NCBI GenBank assembly: GCA_045655805.1
Contig: JAZOPZ010000014.1
Span: forward strand, 1-26,943
From: UBA11475 sp045655805
Lineage (GTDB): Bacteria > Bacillota > Clostridia > Christensenellales > Borkfalkiaceae
Direction: 5' to 3'
Length of the DNA stretch: 26,943 nt
A program made the translations under genes and the position numbers. The notes below the pieces were generated by a model. It searched no databases. It was not told where the DNA came from and saw only the letters and a list, made by a program, of their open reading frames with translations. The stretch's first letter is position 1, and every line of letters begins with the position of its first letter. This document shows positions 8,118-15,965 of this stretch, piece by piece.

Positions 8118-8315
8118 TTACTTATTGTAGATTAAGGTCTTAATCGTCTTTTCTTGACCGGCGTCAACGTAAGCACCGGAACATAAACGGTTCTTTCTCT
8201 TTCTGTCTTTCTTGGTTAAGATGTGGTTTTTACCTGAATGTGCTCTTTTGATTTTTCCGCTTGCAGTTACTTTGAAGCGTTTTTTAGCACCGCTTTTGGT
8301 TTTCATTTTTGGCAT
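8118..8315 (-). CDS. rpmI: 50S ribosomal protein L35
   Basis: 65 residues, the usual size for bL35, beginning MPKMKTKSGAKKRFKVTASG and including the characteristic KRAHSGKNHILTKK segment. AGGAGGG precedes the ATG. It is the second gene of the infC-rpmI-rplT operon, 28 bp after infC. Confidence 0.98.
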   Translation of the reverse strand: MPKMKTKSGAKKRFKVTASGKIKRAHSGKNHILTKKDRKRKNRLCSGAYVDAGQEKTIKTLIYNK

Positions 8316-8343
8316 AATCGTGCCCTCCTATAGTTTTTAAATG

Positions 8344-8862
8344 TTACGCTTTCGTATTGGCAGGTGCTAACATCATCCAGACGTTTCTGCCTTCGGTAAG
8401 CGGTTTCTTCTCCATAACACCAACGTCTTGAACGAGTTCAAAGAACCTGTTCATCACGTCAACGCTTAAGTTTGCGTGCGCCATTTGCCTACCCCTCATT
8501 CTGATAGAAACTTTAACCTTGTTCCCAGATGTAAGGAATTTTTTGCATTGGTTCGCCTTAACGTTAAGGTCGCCGACGTCAATAGTCATAGATAACCAAA
8601 TTTCTTTTATTTCTAAAACCTTTTGGTTCTTCTTGTTTTCCTTTTCTTTTTTAGAAAGTTCATACAAGTATTTGCCGTAGTTAATAAGTTTGCATACCGG
8701 TGGGTTTGCGTTAGGGGAAATTTTAACCAAGTCAAGCCCCTTTTCGTCAGCAATTTCGAGAGCCTCTCTACTGCTCATAATACCGAGTTGTTCACCATTT
8801 TCACCGATAAGACGAAGTTCTCTATCTCTGATTTCTTCGTTAATTTGATGCTCTTTTTTGAT
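8344..8862 (-). CDS. infC: Translation initiation factor IF-3, probable ATC start
   Basis: IF3 binds the 30S subunit, prevents premature 50S joining and checks the start codon and initiator tRNA. The only ATG gives 144 residues starting MSSREALEIADEKGLDLV, which lacks the conserved N-terminus. Translating further upstream in frame gives INEEIRDRELRLIGENGEQLGI, the canonical IF3 start region. Six codons before INEE lies ATC (8860-8862), exactly where the Bacillus subtilis protein begins with its own non-AUG Ile codon, and AAGAGG lies 9 bases upstream. I therefore place the start at 8862 (172 residues). The ATT at 8842-8844 is the alternative. Non-AUG starts in infC are a known autoregulatory device, because IF3 rejects such codons. 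The C-terminal domain (IRMRGRQMAH, VMEKKPLTEGRNVWMMLAP) is intact. Confidence 0.93.
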   Translation of the reverse strand: MKKEHQINEEIRDRELRLIGENGEQLGIMSSREALEIADEKGLDLVKISPNANPPVCKLINYGKYLYELSKKEKENKKNQKVLEIKEIWLSMTIDVGDLNVKANQCKKFLTSGNKVKVSIRMRGRQMAHANLSVDVMNRFFELVQDVGVMEKKPLTEGRNVWMMLAPANTKA

Positions 8863-9050
8863 AAGTTTGTACCTCTTATATAATTTGCAAAAGCCGTGCC
8901 GATTTCTCGTTTGAAGAAAACAAAAAACAGGGTACGCAAAAGTACCCCGTCAAACAAGCAAAATTAACACCATAAAGGTGGATTTTTACTATCGAACCAA
9001 CTGCAACCTAAAAGCGCAGGGTGGAAAGGGTAACTTTCTCTTGCCAAGAT
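8863..9050 (-). promoter_or_regulatory. infC operon leader, candidate L20 autoregulatory attenuator
   Basis: About 185 nt lie between the infC promoter and the start codon. They contain a terminator hairpin (8927-8950) and upstream pairing-prone sequence. In Bacillota the infC-rpmI-rplT leader commonly holds an L20-responsive attenuator (L20 leader). The position, length and internal terminator fit that model, but I cannot verify the L20-binding fold by eye. Confidence 0.55.
8921..8950 (-). terminator. Terminator within the infC leader
   Basis: ACGGGGTAC (8950-8942) and GTACCCTGT (8935-8927) form a 9-bp stem around TTTTGC, followed by TTTTT on the minus strand. It lies about 60 nt upstream of the infC start, so transcription must read through it. 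That implies conditional attenuation. Confidence 0.8.
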
Positions 9051-9079
9051 ATATTACCACTTTTCTCCCCCAATGTCAA
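9051..9079 (-). promoter_or_regulatory. Promoter of infC-rpmI-rplT
   Basis: TTGACA (9074-9079, perfect) and TAATAT (9051-9056) with a 17-bp spacer, reading toward infC. Confidence 0.88.
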
Positions 9080-9147
9080 CGCTTTTTAAGTTGTTTTTTA
9101 AAATTATTTCGCCTTTTAAAATCTACAGAGTTAACTTATAGGTAAAC

Positions 9148-10578
9148 CTACAAAACGGCTATAACCTTGCCGATAGCGTCGGTTACCATTGATGCAGTAA
9201 CGGAATATTCGCCGTATTCTTTTGCGCAGAATTCCCCTGCCTTGCCAAAAATATAAGCACCGACGCAAGCTCCTTCAAACACGCCGTGTTCAGCCATAAG
9301 CGCCGTATCTATACCCGATAAGACGTCGCCACTACCCGCCTTTGCAAGCGCAGGCGAACCAGTAACGTTTATACATACGTTTTTACCATCGGTAATAATA
9401 CTCGTGGCGCTTTTTAACGCTACCGTTACGCCATATTTTTGTGCCAAAGCCTTGGTTTTACCGATAGGGTCAAGTAAAATATCTTGCACGGTGTCACCCG
9501 TCAAACGAGAAAATTCTTTTACGTGTGGAGTGAGTAAAACTTCACACTTTTTATCGTTTAAAATATCCGTGCCAAACTTTGCCAAAGCATTTAAGCCGTC
9601 AGCGTCTATTAAAAGTTTGCCCGTGTAATTTTTCAAAATACTACTTAAAAGTTTATAAACGCCTTCCGTAACACCAACACCCATACCAAAAGCAACGGCG
9701 TTAAGATTTTTAATTTTTTCAATCACGCTATCATCAGCGATAAAGTTATTGCCGTCGTCTTTAAGCGTTTTAATAATGCACTCGGGATTAACGCCAGCGT
9801 AAGTCGAATACAAACTTTCAGGCACGATTAAATAAGAATATCCTGCGCCACCACAAAGCCCTGCCAAAGCGTTGTTAGATAGCATAACCGAACCGAAAAA
9901 CTCTTTGCTACCACCGATTACGCCAACTTTTTTATAACTGCCCTTATTCGTGTTTTCTTTGCGCTTTGGAAAGTATTTAGCAACGTCTTTATGGCGAAGT
10001 CTAAAAGCAAAATCTTCTTCCCAAATACTTATGCCGATATCTTTTGCTTTTACGTGACCTGACAAGTCCTTACCGTCGTTAAAAAAGTGTCCAGTCTTAT
10101 ACTCTTGCACGGCGATAGTAAGGTCGGCTTTCACGCATACGTTCATTGCGAAGCCTGTATCTGCGTTCAGTCCACTAGGTATATCGCAGGCTATAACAAA
10201 ACAGTTTTTAGCGTTGATTTTTTCAATAACTTCTTGCGCTTTACCAGTTACGTCACGGTTCAAACCTGTACCGAAAATACAGTCTAAAATTATATCGTAA
10301 TCGCCGTCCAAAACACTAATATCGTCGTTAAAAACGTCGTAAAGAGTAACGGCGAATCCGTGAACACTAGATAATATTTCAGCGACAATTCTGCCGTCTT
10401 TACCGTTATTGCCTTTACCAACGGCTATTAAAATTCTACCACCCTTAAAACGTTTTTGTATTTCTTCAGCAACGGCAACTCCGGCGCGTTCAACCAATAC
10501 TTCTTCAGGTATGCCTAATTTTGTAATAGTATATTCGTCGGCAAGTCTCATTTGTTGAGCCGTTAAAATTCGTTCCAT
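9148..10578 (-). CDS. nnr: Bifunctional NAD(P)HX epimerase / ADP-dependent dehydratase
   Basis: A 476-residue fusion enzyme repairing hydrated NADH and NADPH. The N-terminal YjeF_N epimerase domain (about 1-205) shows GKGNNGKDG (54-62), DCIFGTGL (99-106) and DIPSGLNADTG (132-142). The C-terminal ribokinase-like dehydratase domain (about 215-476) shows LLTPHVKEFSRLTG and the catalytic/phosphate site AGSGDVLSGI (414-423). Length and domain order match the standard bacterial protein. Its start overlaps the end of recX by 16 bp, so it is translationally coupled in a yigZ-recX-nnr operon. No convincing terminator follows the stop; transcription may run on toward infC. Confidence 0.95.
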   Translation of the reverse strand: MERILTAQQMRLADEYTITKLGIPEEVLVERAGVAVAEEIQKRFKGGRILIAVGKGNNGKDGRIVAEILSSVHGFAVTLYDVFNDDISVLDGDYDIILDCIFGTGLNRDVTGKAQEVIEKINAKNCFVIACDIPSGLNADTGFAMNVCVKADLTIAVQEYKTGHFFNDGKDLSGHVKAKDIGISIWEEDFAFRLRHKDVAKYFPKRKENTNKGSYKKVGVIGGSKEFFGSVMLSNNALAGLCGGAGYSYLIVPESLYSTYAGVNPECIIKTLKDDGNNFIADDSVIEKIKNLNAVAFGMGVGVTEGVYKLLSSILKNYTGKLLIDADGLNALAKFGTDILNDKKCEVLLTPHVKEFSRLTGDTVQDILLDPIGKTKALAQKYGVTVALKSATSIITDGKNVCINVTGSPALAKAGSGDVLSGIDTALMAEHGVFEGACVGAYIFGKAGEFCAKEYGEYSVTASMVTDAIGKVIAVL

Positions 10579-11189
10579 AAATCCTCCTTAATTTTGCCGA
10601 TTGCAAAGGAACTTTCTTCATACGAAAAACCCTTTGACAATAAATATTTATAAGTTTTAGCCAAGTTTTCCTTGGTGTGTTCTTTATTTTTAATATGCTT
10701 GAAAGCAATTTTTACTGCAGTTTGTTCGCCACCGTCGTACTCGCTTTCGATAGCCCTTTCAACGATATTAAAATCTATCCCTTTAAGTTTTAAATCGCGC
10801 TCAATCATCTTTGCGCCACGCTGATGCATATAAGTCCTAACGTAAGATTTGCAGTATTCATCATCGTTTATAAAGTTATACTCGCAAAGTTTGTTAACGC
10901 AATAATCGACGATTTTAGGGAGATAGCCTTTTTCCGTCAACTTTTCGCGCACTTGTTTTTTTGTCTTCATTGCTTTTGAAACAAAAGTTAGCGCCTTGTC
11001 GTAAGCCTCTGCCTTTTCGCTATCGAATTGCAACTTCTCAAGTTCGGCAAGGGTTATTTCATCCCCCGTTTTAAGATTGCTTACGGCTAAAGTTTCAAGC
11101 ATAATCCCACACGCGAAAGAACCGTCAAGATAAATATTGACCCTTTTTTTATTGCGTTTTTGTTCTGAAATTTCAGTTATTTTTGCCAT
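10563..11189 (-). CDS. recX: Regulatory protein RecX
   Basis: 208 residues. RecX binds and inhibits RecA filaments. The sequence has the three-helix-repeat pattern: KALTFVSKAMKTKKQVREKL, then YLPKIVDYCVNKLCEYNFINDDEYCKSYVRTY, and RGAKMIERDLKLKGI...IVERAI. A short beta-rich N-terminal extension (KRVNIYLDGSFACGI) is as in Firmicutes RecX. It lies 2 bp after yigZ and overlaps nnr by 16 bp. Confidence 0.93.
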   Translation of the reverse strand: MAKITEISEQKRNKKRVNIYLDGSFACGIMLETLAVSNLKTGDEITLAELEKLQFDSEKAEAYDKALTFVSKAMKTKKQVREKLTEKGYLPKIVDYCVNKLCEYNFINDDEYCKSYVRTYMHQRGAKMIERDLKLKGIDFNIVERAIESEYDGGEQTAVKIAFKHIKNKEHTKENLAKTYKYLLSKGFSYEESSFAIGKIKEDLWNEF

Positions 11190-11191
11190 TT

Positions 11192-11827
11192 TTAACCTTT
11201 AAGTAATAAATAATCACGGTAAAGTTCAGTCACGCTCTCTTTACCACAAAAAAGTTCAGTTAGTTTTTTCAAAAAAGTTTCCGTTTCTGCAACCTTAACT
11301 GCGCCGATAACTGCTACACCGTCGGAAAAATCTTGTCCTAAAACCGATGCTCCAGCAATACTTTCAAACAACTTAAGCACGAGCCTATACTTATCGTAAT
11401 CGGAGTTAATTTTGTATACCACACAATAGCATTTTTCGGCAACTTCAGCATTATTAAGCGCCGATGAAACACACCCACCGTAAGCGCGAACCAACCCACC
11501 TGCACCGAGTTTTATGCCACCGAAATACCTAGTAACTACGGCAACTGTTTCAAACACGCCTTTACCTTTTAACGCCTCAAGCATAGGCATACCCGCCGTA
11601 CCTTGTGGTTCACCATCGTCGGAAAAGCGTTGCAAATTTCCGTCGCCGTCTGCAATAAACGCCGAACAATTATGCGTTGCGTCAAAATGGCGCTTTTTTA
11701 TTGCATTGATAAAGTCACGGGCGTCGGGCTCGTTTTCAACGTGCTTTAGATAGCATATAAATTTAGATTTTTCAATAATAGTAGTCTCCGAATATTCCCC
11801 AACCACCGTCAAAAAACTTTCTTTCAT
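11192..11827 (-). CDS. yigZ: YigZ/IMPACT family protein
   Basis: 211 residues with the UPF0029 (IMPACT) N-terminal domain: KSKFICYLKHV, HNCSAFIADG, RFSDDGEPQGTAGMPML and YFGGIKLGAGGLVRAYG. A C-terminal DUF1949-like domain follows (YDKYRLVLKLFE...). The cellular role of bacterial YigZ is poorly defined; the eukaryotic relative IMPACT modulates Gcn2 activation at ribosomes. It is the first gene of yigZ-recX-nnr. No ribosome site is visible before the ATG, which sits only 14 bp after the tyrS terminator hairpin. Confidence 0.93.
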   Translation of the reverse strand: MKESFLTVVGEYSETTIIEKSKFICYLKHVENEPDARDFINAIKKRHFDATHNCSAFIADGDGNLQRFSDDGEPQGTAGMPMLEALKGKGVFETVAVVTRYFGGIKLGAGGLVRAYGGCVSSALNNAEVAEKCYCVVYKINSDYDKYRLVLKLFESIAGASVLGQDFSDGVAVIGAVKVAETETFLKKLTELFCGKESVTELYRDYLLLKG

Positions 11828-11840
11828 AAAATTAAACGCA

Positions 11841-11864
11841 AAAACGGTGGTTTCCCACCGTTTT
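11841..11864 (-). terminator. Terminator after tyrS
   Basis: AAAACGGTGG (11841-11850) pairs with CCACCGTTTT (11855-11864) around TTTC, a 10-bp stem followed by a T5 tract on the minus strand. It separates tyrS from yigZ. Because no separate yigZ promoter is apparent, partial readthrough is likely. Confidence 0.8.
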
Positions 11865-11882
11865 TAAGCCGATAAAACGGCG

Positions 11883-13091
11883 TTATTTTAAAATAATTTT
11901 AATGTGGTTTTTCTTGCCCTTATGGAGCACGAATTCATCACCAACTTCTTCAGGAACAACGGCAAAAGCGCCTGCAATTTTAGTTTCGTTAACGGAAACA
12001 GCGCCACTTTCAATTAAACGACGAGCGTCGCTCTTTGATTTTGCAAAACCAACGGCAACTAAAATATCAGCAACGGAAGAACCTTTAGCAACTTCAACTG
12101 CTTGCATATCTTCAACGTTTCCACCAAAAGCAGCCTTAACTTGCTTTTGTGCCTCTAAAGCCTTTTCTTCACCGTGAACGAGTTTAGTTACTTCAAACGC
12201 AAGGCGTTCTTTAGCAAAGTTCATTCTCTCGTCGTTATAACGAGTAAGTTCTTCAATTTCTGCCATATCCATAAAGGTTAAAAGACGCATACATTCAGCA
12301 ACTTTAACGTCTTCAACGTTTCTGAAATATTGATAGAAATCGTAAACAGGACACTTATTTTCGTCAAGCCAAAGCGCACCCTTTTGAGTTTTACCCATTT
12401 TTTTGCCTTCACTATTAAGTAAAAGCGTACAAGTTAAACAAAACGCAGAAGTTTGTTGTTTCTTTCTAATAAGGTCAACCCCTGCGAGCATATTTGACCA
12501 TTGGTCGTCGCCACCGACTTCTAAAATACAATCGTACTTTTGATTTAAATACAAAAAGTCGTAACCTTGCATAAGCATATAGTTGAATTCAAGGAAAGTC
12601 AAGCCCTTTTCCATTCTTTGCTTAAAACATTCCGCCGTGAGCATTTTATTAACGGAAAAATGAGCGCCGATATCACGCAAGAAATCAACGTAGTTAAGAT
12701 TTAATAACCAGTCGGCGTTATTACAACCGATAGCACCGTTTTCGCCCTCGAAAGAAATAAATCTTGACATTTGTTCCTTAAAGCACTCGATATTATGCGC
12801 GATAGTTTCTTTAGTGAGCATTTGACGCATATCGCTTCTGCCGGAAGGATCGCCAATCATACCCGTACCACCACCGAAAAGCGCGATAGGAGTGTGACCA
12901 TAGCGTTGCATCCAAGCCATTGCCATTATAGGAATATAGTGACCGATGTGAAGACTATCAGCAGTTGGGTCAAAGCCTACGTAAAATTTAACGGACTTTT
13001 CCCCAAGGGTTTTGTAAAGTTCTTCATCGTAAATAGTTTGTTTGATAAATCCGCGTTCTTTCAACACGTCGTAAACGTTTTTTTGTTCCAT
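11883..13091 (-). CDS. tyrS: Tyrosine--tRNA ligase
   Basis: 402 residues, class I synthetase charging tRNA-Tyr. The HIGH signature is exact (48-51, in DSLHIGHYIP). The KMSKS loop is KMGKT at 231-235. Tyrosine and ATP pocket sequences include GFDPTADSLH, GMIGDPSGRS and EVGGDDQWSNMLAG. A C-terminal S4 RNA-binding domain (about 335-400) contains SKSDARRLIESGAVSVN. AAAGG lies upstream of the ATG. The leader is only about 25 nt, so there is no T-box, unlike many Firmicutes tyrS genes. Confidence 0.97.
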   Translation of the reverse strand: MEQKNVYDVLKERGFIKQTIYDEELYKTLGEKSVKFYVGFDPTADSLHIGHYIPIMAMAWMQRYGHTPIALFGGGTGMIGDPSGRSDMRQMLTKETIAHNIECFKEQMSRFISFEGENGAIGCNNADWLLNLNYVDFLRDIGAHFSVNKMLTAECFKQRMEKGLTFLEFNYMLMQGYDFLYLNQKYDCILEVGGDDQWSNMLAGVDLIRKKQQTSAFCLTCTLLLNSEGKKMGKTQKGALWLDENKCPVYDFYQYFRNVEDVKVAECMRLLTFMDMAEIEELTRYNDERMNFAKERLAFEVTKLVHGEEKALEAQKQVKAAFGGNVEDMQAVEVAKGSSVADILVAVGFAKSKSDARRLIESGAVSVNETKIAGAFAVVPEEVGDEFVLHKGKKNHIKIILK

Positions 13092-13123
13092 CTTTCTACC
13101 TTTATATATTTACTAGTTAGTTT

Positions 13124-13152
13124 ATTTTAACATATATAAAAGTGTTTTTCAA
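13124..13152 (-). promoter_or_regulatory. tyrS promoter
   Basis: TTGAAA (13147-13152) and TAAAAT (13124-13129) with a 17-bp spacer on the minus strand. The predicted start lies about 25 nt from the tyrS ATG. Confidence 0.8.
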
Positions 13153-13233
13153 GTATTTGGATTGAATTTATCACTTTTTTACAACGCTCATTGTTTTATC
13201 TTAAATCCCTATACCATAGATTATAAATAATTT

Positions 13234-13422
13234 TTAATTTTGCGCTAACTTTTTTGCATACCTTTTGTACTGTGGACTGCTTAAAAACACCGTATCAAAC
13301 CCCTTTGTTCCGTCGGCATAATTAAGCATAAAGGTTGCCCTTGCATTGTCCACGAGTTTACCACTACCAAAAGTCGTTATGATTTTTGTTTCAACGATTT
13401 TTTTACTAAACAATCTTCTCAT
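13234..13422 (-). CDS. Small hypothetical protein, 62 aa
   Basis: Not recognised. A 62-residue basic, soluble-looking protein (MRRLFSKKIVETKIITTF... ending YKRYAKKLAQN) with no membrane segment and no known motif. A good AAGGAG ribosome site lies 7 bases before the ATG. Its start overlaps by 4 bp (ATGA) the stop of an upstream 27-residue membrane peptide, so the two are probably translated together. No clear terminator follows; the tyrS promoter lies just downstream. Confidence 0.7.
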   Translation of the reverse strand: MRRLFSKKIVETKIITTFGSGKLVDNARATFMLNYADGTKGFDTVFLSSPQYKRYAKKLAQN

Positions 13423-13502
13423 TTGTCACTCCTTATAAAAATTTCGCATACAGGTTTTATAACTGCTATACCTAAAACTGCGCATATTATTGCAACTGAC
13501 AT
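13419..13502 (-). CDS. 27-aa membrane micro-protein coupled to the 62-aa gene
   Basis: An ATG at 13502 with a strong AGGGGGG ribosome site 8 bases upstream opens a 27-codon frame. It is a single hydrophobic helix (MSVAIICAVLGIAVIKPVC...) followed by a short charged tail (EIFIRSDK). Its TGA overlaps the next ATG by 4 bp. Two cysteines flank the helix. Function unknown. The strong ribosome site and the ATGA overlap are the evidence that it is real. Confidence 0.65.
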   Translation of the reverse strand: MSVAIICAVLGIAVIKPVCEIFIRSDK

Positions 13503-13547
13503 TATTTTGTCCCCCCTTGTTTTTACACCACTATTTTACAAGCAAAA

Positions 13548-13566
13548 TATGACAGTTACAGTCATA
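13548..13566. repeat. Interrupted inverted repeat upstream of the micro-ORF
   Basis: TATGAC (13548-13553) and GTCATA (13561-13566) are separated by 7 bp. They lie where the -35 of a weak promoter would fall (-10 TAAAAT at 13533-13538, minus strand). The arrangement suggests a dimeric repressor or activator site. The regulator is not identifiable. Confidence 0.45.
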
Positions 13567-13594
13567 TATAAAAAGTTTTTTAAAAATAATAAAA

Positions 13595-13668
13595 GGGGCT
13601 TTTTAATCCCCCATTTATGTAAATCGTACCAAAAGAACGACAAACGGTAGCGTGAAACGCTACCGTTT
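13595..13668 (-). terminator. Terminator hairpins after the ABC transporter/DUF218 operon
   Basis: Two hairpins follow the operon. AAACGGTAGCGT (13642-13653) with ACGCTACCGTTT (13657-13668) is a 12-bp stem with a 3-nt loop. Further on, GGGG/CCCC around 13595-13611 is followed on the minus strand by a T-rich run. The first is strong in structure but has a better T tract on the plus strand. Confidence 0.65.
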
Positions 13669-13711
13669 TGTATTTTATAATATTAAAAACTTATTATTGT
13701 ATTAAATTATT

Positions 13712-14335
13712 TTAGAGTAAAATATCTTCCATTTGGTTGTCGTCGATAAGTTGTTTTAGTAAGCGAATCTCATAATCTGGTCCACCACCATAAATTTCGT
13801 GTCCTGCCCAGTTTGACGGGCCTTCGCCGTCCACAATTGAGTGGTAACCATAAATTTTTACGAACGATGGAAAGTAAAAACTCGCTAAAACCATACTCCT
13901 TTTAATATGGCTATACGACGAAACTATAGTTACGCTTTTAACCTTAAACCAACGCATATTTTTATTGATTTGTAGCGCACCGTAAATCATATTTTCGTGC
14001 GTGGTTAAAGCCTCGTTTTCGGCAATAATATGTTCTGGCAAAACGCCTTCTTCTAGTAAAACTTTCGTCATATAGTCACACTCTGACAAGTAACCGTACT
14101 CCGTTTCACGCTTGGGAGCGCCTGTCGGAATAATGCAACTAGTTTTGCCTGCCTTATAAAGTTCAACGGCAGCAAGCGCCCTAGCGCGCATCATTTCAAG
14201 TGGCCCACCCAGCAATAAAACGACGTCAGTTTTAACGAAATCTTGAGGAACACCGTCAAAAACAATCTTTTCTTTTTCCTCATTAGAAAGAGAGTATAAT
14301 TCTTCAAGAGAAAGATTTTTTACAGATTTAATCAT
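13712..14335 (-). CDS. DUF218/YdcF-ElyC-SanA family protein
   Basis: 207 residues containing the DUF218 core: VVLLLGGPLEMMRARALAAVELYKAG, IIPTGAP, ENEALTTHENMIYGA and the SYSHIKRSMVLA segment. The family includes envelope-homeostasis proteins (ElyC, SanA) and SAM-binding YdcF; biochemical roles are unclear. Unlike SanA/ElyC there is no N-terminal membrane helix, so it is probably cytosolic. It lies 9 bp after the ABC ATPase gene and is likely its co-transcribed last partner. Confidence 0.85.
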   Translation of the reverse strand: MIKSVKNLSLEELYSLSNEEKEKIVFDGVPQDFVKTDVVLLLGGPLEMMRARALAAVELYKAGKTSCIIPTGAPKRETEYGYLSECDYMTKVLLEEGVLPEHIIAENEALTTHENMIYGALQINKNMRWFKVKSVTIVSSYSHIKRSMVLASFYFPSFVKIYGYHSIVDGEGPSNWAGHEIYGGGPDYEIRLLKQLIDDNQMEDILL

Positions 14336-14344
14336 ATCCGTGCC

Positions 14345-15193
14345 CTACAATACTTTTGATAAGAATTCTTTAAGTCTTGCATCTTTTGGATTTGAGAAAA
14401 ATTCTTCAGGAGAATTTTCTTCCTTAATAATGCCTTCATCCATAAACAAAATTCTAGTAGCAACTTCTTTTGCAAAGCCCATTTCGTGCGTAACGACAAC
14501 CATCGTCATACCTTCGTCTGCAAGTTCCTTCATAAGTTCTAAAACTTCACCAACCATTTCAGGGTCAAGTGCAGAAGTTGGTTCGTCAAAAAGCATAACT
14601 TTTGGATTCATATTAAGTGCACGAACGATTGCTATACGTTGTTTTTGCCCACCTGAAAGCGTTGATGGATAAACGTCTTTTTTCTCTTCAAGACCAATTC
14701 GTTGCAAAAGTTTTAAAGCAGTTTCTGTTGCCTCTGCCTTAATTTGTTTTTTAGTTTTATCAATAGATATAAGCTCTTTTTTATCCTTTTTAAATAAATT
14801 TTCTATCTTTATGAAAAAGTTTTTAATCTTCTTTTTACGAAGTTCTTTACCCTTTATAAGTATTGGTGCAAGAATTATATTTTGCAAAACAGTTTTATTA
14901 TTAAATAAGTTAAATTGTTGGAAAACCATACCTATATGTTGACGGTGAATGTTTATGTCAACACTCATATCAGCAATATTTACACCATCAAATATAATTA
15001 CACCTGAAGTTGCATCTTCCATGCAGTTAAGACATCTTAAAAAAGTTGACTTACCAGAACCAGACGGTCCTAAAATAACAACCTTCTCGCCCTCTTTAAT
15101 TTCCGTGCTTATGCCTTTTAAAATTTGATGATTATTATCAAAAGTTTTCGTTAGGTTTTCTACTTTTATTATCGTTGCATTTGCCTCAGCCAT
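14345..15193 (-). CDS. Polar amino-acid ABC transporter ATP-binding protein, with insertion
   Basis: 282 residues, GlnQ/ArtM-type ATPase. Walker A is GPSGSGKS (42-49), the Q-loop is Q92, the signature is LSGGQKQR (179-186), and Walker B is VMLFDEP (199-205) followed by the SALD D-loop; the H-switch lies in VVTHEMGF. Family members are usually about 240 residues. The excess is a lysine-rich insertion at about 116-152 (KELRKKKIKNFFIKIENLF...) between the Q-loop and the signature, in the helical subdomain that faces the permease. AGGAG lies upstream. Third gene of the SBP-permease-ATPase operon. Confidence 0.95.
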   Translation of the reverse strand: MAEANATIIKVENLTKTFDNNHQILKGISTEIKEGEKVVILGPSGSGKSTFLRCLNCMEDATSGVIIFDGVNIADMSVDINIHRQHIGMVFQQFNLFNNKTVLQNIILAPILIKGKELRKKKIKNFFIKIENLFKKDKKELISIDKTKKQIKAEATETALKLLQRIGLEEKKDVYPSTLSGGQKQRIAIVRALNMNPKVMLFDEPTSALDPEMVGEVLELMKELADEGMTMVVVTHEMGFAKEVATRILFMDEGIIKEENSPEEFFSNPKDARLKEFLSKVL

Positions 15194-15211
15194 AATACTC
15201 TCCTAAAAAAA

Positions 15212-15946
15212 CTAATTTTTCTTTTTGTAGACGTTACCAAGACTTCTATCACTTTTAGCAAGAAACTTTTCTAAAAGTTTGAGAATCAAGGTAATAATCA
15301 ATACCATTACTACATATATAACTGCCATCACAAGGAAAGGGATAACTTTTTCATAGTTTTCTGATCCCAGTGCATAAAGAACAGTATACAAGTCGTAAAC
15401 GGAAATAAAACTTAAAACTGACGTTTCTTTAATAAGAGTTATAAATTCATTGCCAAGTGTAGGTAATATGTTTTTTATTGCTTGTGGAATAACTATTTTC
15501 AACATAGTAGTAGAATAACTTAAACCAACCGAACGTCCAGCTTCCAGTTGTCCTTTATCAACGGAATTTATACCCCCACGCATAATTTCCGCAATATAAG
15601 CACCACTATTCATACCAAAAACCACTATACCTACATTAAGAGCTTCAACGCCTTTTACACCGAGCGTAGGAATCACAACATAGTATGAAATCAATAATTG
15701 CACAACCATAGGTGTACCACGAAAAATTGCTATATATATATCACAAATTTTGTTTAATACCCTTATCGTACGCTTATATTTTGGGGCAACTTTTATAATA
15801 GCAATAATCGTACCTATAATTATACCCAATATAAAACCAATAATTGCGACCTTAATAGTATTTTGAATCCCTTTAACTAAAAGCCCCGTCCAATACGGAG
15901 TTTTTATATCAGACCAAAAAATTTCCCACATTTTATTCCAATTCAT
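15212..15946 (-). CDS. Polar amino-acid ABC transporter permease (HisM/GlnP type)
   Basis: 244 residues with about five membrane helices, including GIQNTIKVAIIGFILGIIIGTIIAIIK-type segments and the EAA-like cytoplasmic loop (EAGRSVGLSYSTTMLKIVIPQAIKNILP) that docks to the ATPase. It matches the His/Gln permease group. AAGGG lies 5 bases before the ATG. It is separated from the upstream binding-protein gene by 65 bp holding a stable hairpin, and followed by the ATPase 18 bp later. Confidence 0.94.
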   Translation of the reverse strand: MNWNKMWEIFWSDIKTPYWTGLLVKGIQNTIKVAIIGFILGIIIGTIIAIIKVAPKYKRTIRVLNKICDIYIAIFRGTPMVVQLLISYYVVIPTLGVKGVEALNVGIVVFGMNSGAYIAEIMRGGINSVDKGQLEAGRSVGLSYSTTMLKIVIPQAIKNILPTLGNEFITLIKETSVLSFISVYDLYTVLYALGSENYEKVIPFLVMAVIYVVMVLIITLILKLLEKFLAKSDRSLGNVYKKKN

Positions 15947-15965
15947 AAAAACCCTTTTCGCGCAA

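Noticed and set aside
13092..13233. T-box upstream of tyrS
   Set aside because: The promoter lies about 25 nt from the start codon, and no specifier loop, T-box sequence or terminator is present.
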